From: an uncultured Pelagibacteraceae bacterium
Lineage (GTDB): Bacteria > Pseudomonadota > Alphaproteobacteria > Pelagibacterales > Pelagibacteraceae
NCBI GenBank assembly: GCA_902581585.1
Contig: CACHPB010000002.1
Span: 1 to 64,000, forward strand
DNA length: 64,000 nucleotides
Direction: 5' to 3'
Numbering within the stretch: the stretch's first letter is position 1; the number at the start of each line of letters is the position of its first letter. The notes under the pieces are model-generated. The model searched no databases, was not told the DNA's origin, and worked only from the letters and a program-made list of their open reading frames with translations. Both the position numbers and the translations under genes were made by a program. This document shows positions 34,688 through 43,535 of this stretch, piece after piece.

Positions 34688-35806
34688 ATGAAAAAATTAA
34701 GTAAATTATTACTTGCTTTGACATTTGCAGTTTCTGTATCTACATCCGCTTTTGCAGTAGTTGTTGCATCATGGGGTGGAGCATATACAGAAAGTCAAAA
34801 GTTAGGATATGGAGATCCAACATCGAAAGCATTAGGTATACCAATCGAGTGGGTTGACTATTCTGGTGGACTTTCAGAAATTAAAGCGCAAATAGAAGCA
34901 GGAGCAATCACATGGGATATTATAGACGTATTCGCTTATGATACTATTAATGGTTGTGACGAAGGAATTTTTGTTGAATTTGATTTTGACAAAGACTTCC
35001 CACCAGCACCAGATGGTACACCAGCTAGTGAAGACTTCTTCACTGATATGCCAAGTAAATGTGCGGTAGGAAATATCTTATACTCTTGGAACTATGCTTA
35101 TAATAGTGATCTATTAAAAAGCACTCCAAAGACTATCAAAGATTTCTTTAACACAAAAAGATTTCCTGGAAAAAGAGCTATTTACAAAAGTGCATTAACT
35201 AACTTAGAAATTGCATTAGCAGCAGATGGCGTAAAAATGGGTAAAGGTGGAGAATTTATCTACAAAAAATTAGAAGAGCCAGGATATGTTGACAGAGCAA
35301 TGAACAAGATTAAAGCACTTTGTGAGGATCCAAATGGCGGATGTGTATTCTGGTCAGCTGGAGCTCAACCACCAGAATTATTAATGAGTGGTGAAGTTGT
35401 AATGGCAACTGGTTGGAATGGAAGATTTTTCAATGCAGCAGTTGGAGAAGGTGCTCCAATAGTTCAAGTTTGGGATGGACAAGGACTTGACTATGAATAT
35501 TTTGCATTAGTAAAAGGTGGACCAAACCAAGCTGACGCTATGAAAGCTTTAGCAATGATGACTAACACTGAAATGTTAGCAGGAAGTGCAAAATATATTG
35601 CATACGCTCCTTGGAGAAAATCATCAATTGCAGTTATGGAAGCAGGAGAGCCGTGGTATAAAGATGGAAAAACAAATATGGTTCCACATATGCCAACAGC
35701 GCCAGCTAACCTTAAAAAATACTTCTTAGTAAACGCTGAGTACTGGGCTGACAATGGCACAGAGCTTGGTGAAAAATGGGAAGCTATGAAAGCTAGTATT
35801 AAATAA
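34688..35806 (+). CDS. potD: Pot-type ABC transporter periplasmic binding protein
   Basis: The 372-residue protein has a signal peptide (about 1-23, ending AFA) and a PotD/PotF-like domain. VVASWGGAYTESQ is the first strand, YSGGLSEIKAQIEAGAITWDIIDV the second, and a WSAGAQPPELLMSGEVVMATGWNG-type hinge region follows. It captures a cationic or zwitterionic solute and delivers it to the permeases encoded after it. A GGAGG ribosome site is 4 bp from ATG. A strong terminator follows the stop, so expression probably exceeds that of the permeases. Confidence 0.88.
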   Translation: MKKLSKLLLALTFAVSVSTSAFAVVVASWGGAYTESQKLGYGDPTSKALGIPIEWVDYSGGLSEIKAQIEAGAITWDIIDVFAYDTINGCDEGIFVEFDFDKDFPPAPDGTPASEDFFTDMPSKCAVGNILYSWNYAYNSDLLKSTPKTIKDFFNTKRFPGKRAIYKSALTNLEIALAADGVKMGKGGEFIYKKLEEPGYVDRAMNKIKALCEDPNGGCVFWSAGAQPPELLMSGEVVMATGWNGRFFNAAVGEGAPIVQVWDGQGLDYEYFALVKGGPNQADAMKALAMMTNTEMLAGSAKYIAYAPWRKSSIAVMEAGEPWYKDGKTNMVPHMPTAPANLKKYFLVNAEYWADNGTELGEKWEAMKASIK

Positions 35807-35841
35807 TTAAAGTTTTAAACACTTTAATTTTATATTATATT

Positions 35842-35871
35842 AAGGGCGGTTATTTTAACCGCCCTTTTTTT
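35842..35871 (+). terminator. Intrinsic terminator between binding-protein and permease genes
   Basis: A stem AAGGGCGGTTA/TAACCGCCCTT (about 35842-35852 with 35856-35866) with a three-base loop is followed by a T-run to 35871. The next gene starts at 35872. It should end most binding-protein transcripts and leave little read-through into the permease genes. The hairpin sits directly upstream of the start codon and leaves no room for a normal ribosome site. Confidence 0.85.
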
Positions 35872-37125
35872 ATGAGCTCAGAAACAGGAAAAATTTTAAC
35901 AACAGATGGAATTCCCTTAGAGGAAAGTCTTAAACAGGCAGAAAAGAAAAATAAAATTAAAGCTTTTCTACTGGTTGCGCCATTATTATTGTTTTTAATA
36001 ATTACATACATGATTCCAATCGGAGATATGTTTTCTAGAAGCATAGACGACAAAATGGTTACAAACATGCTTCCCAAAACTTATAAAGCAATGGAAACTT
36101 GGGATGGTAAAGAACTTCCACCAGAGGAAGTTTTTGAAGCATTTTACTTAGACTATAAAATTCTAGTTAAAAATAAAACAGCAGGAAAATTACAGACACA
36201 ATTAAATTATGAAAAAAATGGTTTTAAGAGTGTTTTAAAAAAACTTGCCAGAAAACAAAAGAAATTCGAGGAAGGAAACTACAAAGAACAAATAATGAAA
36301 GTTCACAAAAGATGGAGAAATGTTGAATATTGGAGAGCGATTAAAAGAAGAGCTCCATCTTATACATATTCAAAATACCTGAAAGGTGTAGACATGTACT
36401 CCAATGAAGACGGAAAAATTGTTCAAGTTTCTGAGGATAGAAGAATTCATAGAATATTATGGATAAGGACAGTTGAGGTAGCTTTTTTTGTTACTTTATT
36501 TTGTTTTTTAATGGCTTATCCAATTGCACATTTACTGGCAACTCTACCAATGAAATATAGTAATTTGCTGATGATCTGTGTTCTTCTTCCTTTCTGGACA
36601 TCTTTACTTGTAAGAACTGCAAGTTGGATGATTTTGTTACAGCAACAAGGAATTGTGAATGATTTCTTTGTTTGGACAGGTCTTGTTGCAGACGATAACA
36701 GACCTGAGATGATGTACAATAAAACTGGAACTTACGTAGCAATGACTCAAATACTTTTACCTTTTATGGTTTTACCTTTGTATAGTGTTATGAAAACGAT
36801 CTCTCCAAGTCTTATGAGGGCTGGTAAGTCTTTAGGTGCAACTCCAGCGGTTGCTTTTTTTAAAGTTTATTTTCCACTTACAATTCCAGGAATAGGCGCA
36901 GGTTGTCTATTAGTGTTTATTTTAGCAATTGGCTATTATATTACACCAGCACTTGTTGGAGGTGCATCTGGAACACTAATTAGTAATCAAATAGCATATC
37001 ATATGAAAAGTACTTTAGATTGGAGTTTTGCATCTGCAATGGGTCTGATGCTTTTAACAGGCGTGTTAGTAATATATTGGATCTATAATAAACTTGTGGG
37101 AGTTGATAACATCAAATTAGGTTAA
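35872..37125 (+). CDS. potB: Pot-type ABC transporter permease (first)
   Basis: The 417-residue protein is longer than PotB (about 285). The extra length is a hydrophilic region of about 150 residues (about 50-195) between the first transmembrane helix (about 30-52) and the BPD_transp_1 module (about 200-410). The module contains the ATPase-contact loop RAGKSLGATPAVAFFKVYFPL. Long-insertion relatives occur in marine alphaproteobacteria, and the insertion probably lies in the periplasm. The next in-frame Met is after the first helix, so the start at 35872 is the reasonable one, although it directly abuts a terminator. Confidence 0.85.
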   Translation: MSSETGKILTTDGIPLEESLKQAEKKNKIKAFLLVAPLLLFLIITYMIPIGDMFSRSIDDKMVTNMLPKTYKAMETWDGKELPPEEVFEAFYLDYKILVKNKTAGKLQTQLNYEKNGFKSVLKKLARKQKKFEEGNYKEQIMKVHKRWRNVEYWRAIKRRAPSYTYSKYLKGVDMYSNEDGKIVQVSEDRRIHRILWIRTVEVAFFVTLFCFLMAYPIAHLLATLPMKYSNLLMICVLLPFWTSLLVRTASWMILLQQQGIVNDFFVWTGLVADDNRPEMMYNKTGTYVAMTQILLPFMVLPLYSVMKTISPSLMRAGKSLGATPAVAFFKVYFPLTIPGIGAGCLLVFILAIGYYITPALVGGASGTLISNQIAYHMKSTLDWSFASAMGLMLLTGVLVIYWIYNKLVGVDNIKLG

Positions 37126-37127
37126 TT

Positions 37128-37982
37128 ATGGCATTACCAAAGTATACAGAACCACATTATAGAATTTGGCATTACTTTTATTTATTAATTTGTGGTTGTG
37201 TCTTTTTCTTTTTGATAGCTCCTTTATTTGTAATTTTCCCGTTGTCTTTTAATGCTGAGGAGTTCTTAGTTTTTTCTGATGGAATGAAAAGGTTAGATCC
37301 TGATGCATTCTCTTTAAGATGGTATAAAGACATGATTTATGGAACAAAAAATCCATGGGGTTTGGCTGCAAGAAATAGTTTTATAATTGCAATTTTTGCT
37401 ACATTGGGATCAATTATTTTAGGTACTCTTGCTGCATTAGGTTTAAGCAGTAGACATATGCCTTACAAGGGTTTGATAATGGCAATTTTAATTTCACCAA
37501 TGATAGTTCCGCTAATTATTTCTGGAGTAGCAATTTTCTTTTTCATGGCAAAGGTAGGTTTGGCAGCAACTCATTTAGGTATTATATTGGCACATATTAT
37601 TCTTGGAACACCGTTTGTGGTAATAACTGTAACTGCAACACTTTCAGGTTTTGATCATAGTATTACACGTGCTGCTTCAAGTCTTGGAAGTAGTCCATAT
37701 AATACATTTATGAAAATTACTTTACCTTTAATATTACCCGGGGTTATATCTGGCGGTCTTTTTGCTTTTGTAACCTCTTTTGATGAAGTCGTCGTTGTAT
37801 TATTCTTAGCTGGCTTAGATAATACTACAATTCCAATACAAATGTGGACTGGGCTTCGAGAACAATTAAGTCCAACAATATTAGCTGTAGCAACCTGTTT
37901 GATTATATTATCAGTATTGATTTTATTAACCGCTGAACTTTTAAGAAGAAGATCTGAGAGATTAAGAGGAATAAATAGATAG
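37128..37982 (+). CDS. potC: Pot-type ABC transporter permease (second)
   Basis: The 284-residue protein has six transmembrane helices and the PotC-like EAA loop RAASSLGSSPYNTFMKITLPL near residue 190. The N-terminus (LLICGCVFFFLIAPLFVIFPLSF) is the first helix, followed by a short periplasmic segment. It is 2 bp downstream of the first permease gene, and with it forms the heterodimeric channel. It ends 1 bp before the convergent thiolase gene and has no visible terminator of its own. Confidence 0.9.
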   Translation: MALPKYTEPHYRIWHYFYLLICGCVFFFLIAPLFVIFPLSFNAEEFLVFSDGMKRLDPDAFSLRWYKDMIYGTKNPWGLAARNSFIIAIFATLGSIILGTLAALGLSSRHMPYKGLIMAILISPMIVPLIISGVAIFFFMAKVGLAATHLGIILAHIILGTPFVVITVTATLSGFDHSITRAASSLGSSPYNTFMKITLPLILPGVISGGLFAFVTSFDEVVVVLFLAGLDNTTIPIQMWTGLREQLSPTILAVATCLIILSVLILLTAELLRRRSERLRGINR

Positions 37983-37983
37983 T

Positions 37984-39108
37984 TTAATTTACAGACTCAA
38001 TTACTGTAGCTATCCCCATTCCCAAACCAATACACTGAGTAGATAGGGCATATTTTTTATTTTCTCGTTTTAATAGATCAGCTGCTTTACCAGTAATTCT
38101 TGCACCTGTTGCGCCAAGTGGATGACCAAGAGCAAGAGCTCCACCATCTAAATTAACTTTATTTTTATCTATACCTAAGTCTTTAATGCACGCTAATGAT
38201 TGAGAAGCAAAAGCTTCGTTTAATTCAACAATATCTATTTGATCAGCGGACAAGTTGGCCCTCTTTAAAGCTTTTTTTGAAGCACCAATTGGACCTAGAC
38301 CCATATAATCAGGATCACAGCCTTCAACAGCAGTAGATACTATTCTTCCTAAAATATTTAAATTATTTTCTCTTGCATAATTTTCCTCACAAATTAAAGT
38401 TGCCGCAGCACCATCTGTTAAAGGTGACGAAGTTGCTGCTGTAACTGTTCCATTTTCGTCAAAAGCAAGTTTCAAACCATCTAATTTTTCCATTGTACTA
38501 TTTGGTCTTATGTTTCCATCAGTATCACAATCACCAATTGATACGATTTCATTCTTAAAATTCCCTTTGGTTTGTGCTTCATGTGCTTTTTGATGACTTG
38601 ATATAGCAAACTCTTGTTGTTCATTTCTTGAAATGTTATATTTTCTAGCAACATTTTCTGCAGTTGTTCCCATTGAAAAATAAACATGTGGATTATCTGT
38701 CTTACTTTCAGGGTAGGGGATTGGTTCAAAACCAGTATTTACTCTTGTCATGCTTTCAACCCCTCCACAAACAAATACTTTTCCAGCACCCAATGAAATT
38801 TTACCAGCTGCAATATGAATAGCCTCCATTGATGAACCACACCATCTATCTACTGTCATGCCTGAGGTTTTAACATTCATACCACTTAGAAAAGTTGTCA
38901 ACTTTCCAATATTAAAACTTTGTTCTCCTGTTTGAAATGCACAACCAACTACGATATCTTCAATGTCATCTTTTTTAACATTTGATTTTGATACTAAATC
39001 TTTAATTACTTCTGCTAATAGATTAACCGGTTTTGAGTCTATTAAAGCACCTTTTCTAGCCATAGTAAAAGGTGATCTTGAAAATCCTGCTATAACTGGT
39101 TTAAACAT
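37984..39108 (-). CDS. Thiolase (acetyl-CoA acyltransferase)
   Basis: The 374-residue protein has thiolase catalytic residues C90 (RWCGSSMEA), H329 (LGHPLGATGAR) and C359 (STQCIGLGMG), plus the NEAFA motif. Thiolases cleave 3-ketoacyl-CoA with CoA to acetyl-CoA, or run the reverse condensation. It is the last gene of the seven-gene minus-strand operon that begins at 45463. There it may finish breakdown of a CoA-linked product, or partner the FadB-like protein at 51718. The family is certain, but the acyl chain is not. Confidence 0.88.
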   Translation of the reverse strand: MFKPVIAGFSRSPFTMARKGALIDSKPVNLLAEVIKDLVSKSNVKKDDIEDIVVGCAFQTGEQSFNIGKLTTFLSGMNVKTSGMTVDRWCGSSMEAIHIAAGKISLGAGKVFVCGGVESMTRVNTGFEPIPYPESKTDNPHVYFSMGTTAENVARKYNISRNEQQEFAISSHQKAHEAQTKGNFKNEIVSIGDCDTDGNIRPNSTMEKLDGLKLAFDENGTVTAATSSPLTDGAAATLICEENYARENNLNILGRIVSTAVEGCDPDYMGLGPIGASKKALKRANLSADQIDIVELNEAFASQSLACIKDLGIDKNKVNLDGGALALGHPLGATGARITGKAADLLKRENKKYALSTQCIGLGMGIATVIESVN

Positions 39109-39123
39109 AATTTAAATATAAGG

Positions 39124-40290
39124 TTAATCAGGAAATGGTAAAGAAGTTATTATGCCTTTTCTGTTTTTTCCATTAAAAGTGTTTATAAAAACTTCATTCC
39201 CCAAATCCCAAAAATCTCTATTTATCATTGATAAACCTATATTTTTCTTAATTCTTGGGGAATAAATTCCGGAAGCAATTTGTCCAATCTTTTTATTGTT
39301 TTTTGAGTATACCGGCAAAGGAACTCCTGTTGGTTTACAGGGTTCACCATCAAAAATTATTCCTCTCATCTGTTGTTTAATTCCTTCAGATTGGATCTTT
39401 CTCAAAGCATGTTTTCCAATAAAATCATGATCATCTTCTTGTTTACAATATTTCTCTAGATTGCATTCTAGTGGATTATTTTCTCTAGTGAAATCATTGC
39501 CATAGGACATAAGTCCTGCCTCAATTCTATCAATGAGGTTTGGACATCCTGGAGATATATTAAATTTTTGACCATTATCCCAAACAATATCCCAAAGCTT
39601 TTCACCAAGTTCAATTTCATTAAAATGAGTTTCAAATCCTTTGAAATAAATTTCAAAACCATCTTGCTTGCTATAACCTGACCTTGCGATTATTTGTTTT
39701 GTACCTAAAAAGTCAAAAACTTTAAAATTGAAAAATTTTAATTTTTTTATGTCTTCACCAAATATTGAAACCAAAAGATCTTCGGATTTTGGGCCTTGAA
39801 TAGCCAATGGATAAACATCTGGCTCTACTATTTCAACATTATATCCAGAACCTAATGCAATACCTTTTGCCCATAGAAGAATATCTGAGTCAGCTATTGA
39901 AATCCAAAACATATCATCGTCTAGTTTAAGTAAAACAGGATCATTAATCATTCCTGCAGTCTCATCTATTATTGGAATATAAAAACATTTTCCAGTTTCC
40001 ATTTTTTTTATTGAGCGAGGTGTCATTTTTTGTACAAGTTTTGCTGCATCAGGACCTGAGATTTGTACTTGTCTTTGGCAAGATACATCCCAGACCTGAA
40101 CTTCCTTTCTTAAATGCCAGTAATCTTCCTCAACTGAGTTTTTAAATCCTTTTGGTAACAACATGTGGTTTACAACGGTAAAATCTGACACGCCACATTC
40201 TTCAACCTTGTTAGTAAATGGAGTACGCCTTATACGTCTTGACATATTTAATTTAATATTTTTTTGATGTATTAAATTTTCACCACTCAT
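39124..40290 (-). CDS. dmdA: GcvT-family demethylase, DmdA-like (DMSP demethylase)
   Basis: The 388-residue protein is of the aminomethyltransferase (GcvT) fold. Its start (SRRIRRTPFTNKVEECGVS), NHMLLP, EVQVWDVSCQRQV, IVEPDVYPLAIQGP, RSGYSKQDGFEIY and GLMSYGNDFTREN match my recollection of the DmdA pattern for DMSP demethylase very well. DmdA moves a methyl group from dimethylsulfoniopropionate to tetrahydrofolate, leaving methylmercaptopropionate. DmdB, C and D are not in the window. The operon context with hydroxyacid oxidase and ThDP enzyme is unusual for DmdA, so a relative acting on another methylated sulfonium or amine is the alternative. Confidence 0.7.
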   Translation of the reverse strand: MSGENLIHQKNIKLNMSRRIRRTPFTNKVEECGVSDFTVVNHMLLPKGFKNSVEEDYWHLRKEVQVWDVSCQRQVQISGPDAAKLVQKMTPRSIKKMETGKCFYIPIIDETAGMINDPVLLKLDDDMFWISIADSDILLWAKGIALGSGYNVEIVEPDVYPLAIQGPKSEDLLVSIFGEDIKKLKFFNFKVFDFLGTKQIIARSGYSKQDGFEIYFKGFETHFNEIELGEKLWDIVWDNGQKFNISPGCPNLIDRIEAGLMSYGNDFTRENNPLECNLEKYCKQEDDHDFIGKHALRKIQSEGIKQQMRGIIFDGEPCKPTGVPLPVYSKNNKKIGQIASGIYSPRIKKNIGLSMINRDFWDLGNEVFINTFNGKNRKGIITSLPFPD

Positions 40291-40291
40291 T

Positions 40292-40627
40292 CTATTTTGA
40301 CCACCACACAGTGTAGCTATTTTTAGAAATTATTATGGGTATATGATATTTTTTATTATTATCTTCCATTTTAAATTTAATATTTATTTCAGAAATAATT
40401 CTTTTCTCAGAAAAATAATCCCCAGTTTTGCAAATCATTTCATATTCGCACTTGGTATCATCATCACTTAGATCAAATTCTTTATGTATTCTACCACCAT
40501 CATCAGATTTACTTTCACAGAAAATTTCTTTATCTCCATTTTTTTTTATTTGATAAATTATTACATCAATATTCCCAGCATGAGATCCATTAGTAGCATC
40601 TAATAAGTGTGATGAAAATATTGCCAT
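40292..40627 (-). CDS. Transthyretin-like/5-hydroxyisourate hydrolase-like protein
   Basis: The 111-residue protein matches the transthyretin-fold HIU hydrolase. It has H7 in FSSHLLDATNGS (family: S-x-H-V-L-D), R46 in DDGGRI, H95 in YHIPIIIS, and a DYFSEK turn. The family ends with the tetrapeptide YRGS that completes the active site; this protein ends with VWWSK, so the final motif is altered. Known HIUases open 5-hydroxyisourate in urate breakdown. No other urate gene is visible, and it lies tightly between a ThDP enzyme and a DmdA-like protein. It may hydrolyse a different ring or lactam. Confidence 0.7.
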   Translation of the reverse strand: MAIFSSHLLDATNGSHAGNIDVIIYQIKKNGDKEIFCESKSDDGGRIHKEFDLSDDDTKCEYEMICKTGDYFSEKRIISEINIKFKMEDNNKKYHIPIIISKNSYTVWWSK

Positions 40628-40628
40628 T

Positions 40629-42371
40629 TTATTCTATTGATGACTTTTCTCTTTTGCTTGCAACTGCAGAGACTATTGGGCTTAATACTGGTTTTGCTTT
40701 AACATTTACACATGCAGGTTTTCCACTTTCCATTGCCCTTTTAAGTGCCGGTGCTAGCTCTTCTCTTTTATTAACTAATTCTCCATACCCTCCAAAACCT
40801 TCAAAAATCTTATGAAATGGGATGTCTCTAAAATCAGTTGCAACGCTTTTGCCACTTTTAAATAATCTTTCTTGTTGTTGTCCAATTGAGGCCAATCCAC
40901 CATTGTTATCAATTACAACAGTAATAGGTTTTTTTTCATAAAATACACTTTCAATAGACATACCTCCTGATAAAAACGCACCATCTCCACTTATAAGAAC
41001 AACATTTGAATCTGGATTGTGATTTTTAGCAGATAAAGCAAACGATACACCAACACCTAACATGCTAAATGTTCCAGGGTGCAAGATGCCTTTTAATTTT
41101 TTACCTTTTGCACCTGCAATATTAATTGCAATTTCTGACCAGAAATGTGTATTTCCTCCATCTATAACAAGCCAGTCATTTTCACCCATTGCTTCTTGGA
41201 CATCTAATGAAAGTTGTAGAGGATGGATTTTCCCTCCATTTTTTTTTGATGCCTCAGCCTCTATCTCTAAGTCTTTCAAGGATTTATCTACCCATTCTTT
41301 TTTCTTTTTTTTGTTTTCTTCGAACCAAGTTGTGTCTAAAGTCCACTTATTATTTTTCTTTAAATTAGATAATGTATCTAGAAAAACACCAGGATCACTT
41401 AACAAACAAAAATCAGCTACTCTATTAAGTTCTACTTCCTCATGAGAACCATTTATACAAATCAATTTTGTTGATTTAGGTATAAAAGGTGGATTTCCAA
41501 AATTCATTTGATTGTCTAAACGCGCCCCAACCACAAGTACTAAATCTGAATTTTGTAGTGCATACTCTGAGGGAGGATATTGGTGTATATCCGCCAATCC
41601 CATATAAGCATTTGCTTCCTCACCTAATAATTTTTGATGATATGGGACATTAAAAATTGGTATATTTAAATTATTACCAGCTGCTTCAAGATTTTTTTCT
41701 GAATGCGACCACCAAACTCCATGACCACCTATTATAATTGGTTTTTTAGCATTACAAGCAAGCTCTAAAACTTCTGATAGAGAATTTGGATCTGGCCAAG
41801 CTTTTGCTAAAGGTTTAGCTTTATGAGAAAATGGTCTTTCTTCTAATCCTACTTCTTCTGCAAAAGATGAAAACATTATATCTACTGGAAGACTAAGATG
41901 TACTGCACCTGGATAACCGTTGGTGGCAATGTGATATGCTTTGTCGACAAATTCTCTTATTCTAGCTCCATCGGTAATGCTTGCACTGTATTTTGTTAAA
42001 GGGGCTGCAATTGAAACATCATCTATTTCTTTAAAACCACCTGAACCTTGCCTTTTAAGACTGCTTGAACCTGTAATATAAATAACAGGACTTCTCTCAC
42101 CCCAAGCCTCCATCATAGAGGGAACTGCGTTTGTAAATCCCTCTGGTCCAACTAAGCATACTGATGGTTTACGAGTAATTCTTGTATTACCATCTGCTAA
42201 ATGACCTGCAATTTGTTCATGAGGAGTATTTATCACTTCAATTTGACACTCAGCAAATCCTTCAATTGCTGGATTACAAAAACCTCCCGCAAGAGTAAAA
42301 ACTTTACTAATTCCCTTGTCTTTTAGAGCTCTAGCTAATAATGCTCCACCTCTAATCTTATTCTCAGCCAT
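40629..42371 (-). CDS. Thiamine-diphosphate-dependent enzyme (acetolactate-synthase-like)
   Basis: The 580-residue protein has the three-domain plan of acetohydroxyacid synthase and relatives. The catalytic Glu is E52 (TPHEQIAGH), the central nucleotide-fold domain is about residues 190-330, and the ThDP/Mg motif G-D463-G-A ending in DNN is near 460-490. Members decarboxylate or ligate 2-oxo acids. It lacks the adjacent small subunit ilvN, so it is probably a catabolic decarboxylase or carboligase (oxalyl-CoA- or benzoylformate-like). It is adjacent to an alpha-hydroxyacid oxidase, which would make a 2-oxo acid substrate. Confidence 0.85.
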   Translation of the reverse strand: MAENKIRGGALLARALKDKGISKVFTLAGGFCNPAIEGFAECQIEVINTPHEQIAGHLADGNTRITRKPSVCLVGPEGFTNAVPSMMEAWGERSPVIYITGSSSLKRQGSGGFKEIDDVSIAAPLTKYSASITDGARIREFVDKAYHIATNGYPGAVHLSLPVDIMFSSFAEEVGLEERPFSHKAKPLAKAWPDPNSLSEVLELACNAKKPIIIGGHGVWWSHSEKNLEAAGNNLNIPIFNVPYHQKLLGEEANAYMGLADIHQYPPSEYALQNSDLVLVVGARLDNQMNFGNPPFIPKSTKLICINGSHEEVELNRVADFCLLSDPGVFLDTLSNLKKNNKWTLDTTWFEENKKKKKEWVDKSLKDLEIEAEASKKNGGKIHPLQLSLDVQEAMGENDWLVIDGGNTHFWSEIAINIAGAKGKKLKGILHPGTFSMLGVGVSFALSAKNHNPDSNVVLISGDGAFLSGGMSIESVFYEKKPITVVIDNNGGLASIGQQQERLFKSGKSVATDFRDIPFHKIFEGFGGYGELVNKREELAPALKRAMESGKPACVNVKAKPVLSPIVSAVASKREKSSIE

Positions 42372-43535
42372 CTAGTAGTTTACCTTATTAATAGTATTCT
42401 CTATTACTATCTCAGATGTTACATCATTAATATCATTTAATCCAACCAACCCTAGAGTGGTACTAACTTCTTCTTTTATAATCTCAACTATTCTTCTTAA
42501 TCCTTTTTTTCCATCTGCTCCCATTGCATACATAACGGGTCTTCCAATCATTGTATAATCTGCACCAAACGCAAGCGCTCTTACTATATCACTTCCACTT
42601 CTTATCCCACTATCAAAGATTAAAGGAAAATTACTTCCAACCGATTTTCTAATTAGTGGAAGCATATTTATCGCTGCTGTAGCACTGTCTAATTGTCTAC
42701 CTCCATGGTTTGAAACTTGAATAGCATCTGCACCAGCATCTTTTATTTTTATTGCATCATCAGGAGACATTACTCCTTTAACTATAAGTTTTCCTTTCCA
42801 TTTATCCCTTACTCTCTTAAGCGTATTCCAATCAGTAGAACCTCTACTTTCTTTTCTTTTAAAAATTCCGTCTCCACTTTTTGATGTTACATAATTCATA
42901 GGTTTAGGAATTCCACTCATTAAAGTTGATAGAGACCAAGTTGGATGAGTTGCAAAATCAAAAAATTGTTTTGGACCTATCTTAAAAGGATAAGAGAAAC
43001 CATTTTTGTCATCTCTGGTTCTTCTAGATAAAACTGGCACATCCACAGTTAAAATTGCTACCTCATAACCAGTATTTTTTGCTCTTTCCAAAAGCTCCAT
43101 TACGAAATTTTCATCTTGGAAAATATATAACTGCATCCAAGAATGACCTTCTGAGAGTTCATACATCTTTTCTAATGTTGTAGTAGAGGCCATAGAAACA
43201 CAAGTTGGAATATTATTTCTTGCACTTTCAGCGGCTAACATAGAGTCTGCTCCTGGCCAAGACAAATTAGTCATTCCCATGGGAGCAAAACCAAATGGAA
43301 AATTAAATTCATATCCTAAAACCTTTTTTTTAAGTGATCTTTTTTCAACGTTTCTTAAAACTTTAGGCTCTAGTCTTATTTGGTCAAGAGCAATACTGTT
43401 GATTTCAGCAAGTTTCTCATCTCCTGATGCTCCATCAATAAAATCAAAAACTAATTTGGGAAGACGTTTACGCGAAAGTTCTCTTGCATCTTTTATGCTA
43501 AAGATTTTTTGACTTGGTAAAATATTATCACTCAT
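42372..43535 (-). CDS. FMN-dependent alpha-hydroxy acid oxidase/dehydrogenase
   Basis: The 387-residue protein is an LldD/glycolate-oxidase-type TIM barrel. Visible marks are the FDFIDGASGDE substrate region, FGFAPMGM, WMQLYIFQD, LTVDVPVLSRRTRD, the catalytic H277 in VSNHGGRQLDS, and the FMN loop GIRSGSDIVRALAFGAD. It oxidises 2-hydroxy acids (lactate, glycolate, mandelate or others) to 2-oxo acids. It overlaps the upstream peptidase-E-like gene by 8 bp and ends 1 bp before the ThDP gene. The substrate is unknown, but the ThDP neighbour is a natural consumer of its product. Confidence 0.88.
   Translation of the reverse strand: MSDNILPSQKIFSIKDARELSRKRLPKLVFDFIDGASGDEKLAEINSIALDQIRLEPKVLRNVEKRSLKKKVLGYEFNFPFGFAPMGMTNLSWPGADSMLAAESARNNIPTCVSMASTTTLEKMYELSEGHSWMQLYIFQDENFVMELLERAKNTGYEVAILTVDVPVLSRRTRDDKNGFSYPFKIGPKQFFDFATHPTWSLSTLMSGIPKPMNYVTSKSGDGIFKRKESRGSTDWNTLKRVRDKWKGKLIVKGVMSPDDAIKIKDAGADAIQVSNHGGRQLDSATAAINMLPLIRKSVGSNFPLIFDSGIRSGSDIVRALAFGADYTMIGRPVMYAMGADGKKGLRRIVEIIKEEVSTTLGLVGLNDINDVTSEIVIENTINKVNY

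Noticed and set aside
41062-41445. A 127-codon open frame on the plus strand
   Set aside because: It is antisense to the ThDP enzyme, which has a complete catalytic set. The frame looks like low-complexity Ser/Phe sequence and has no ribosome site.
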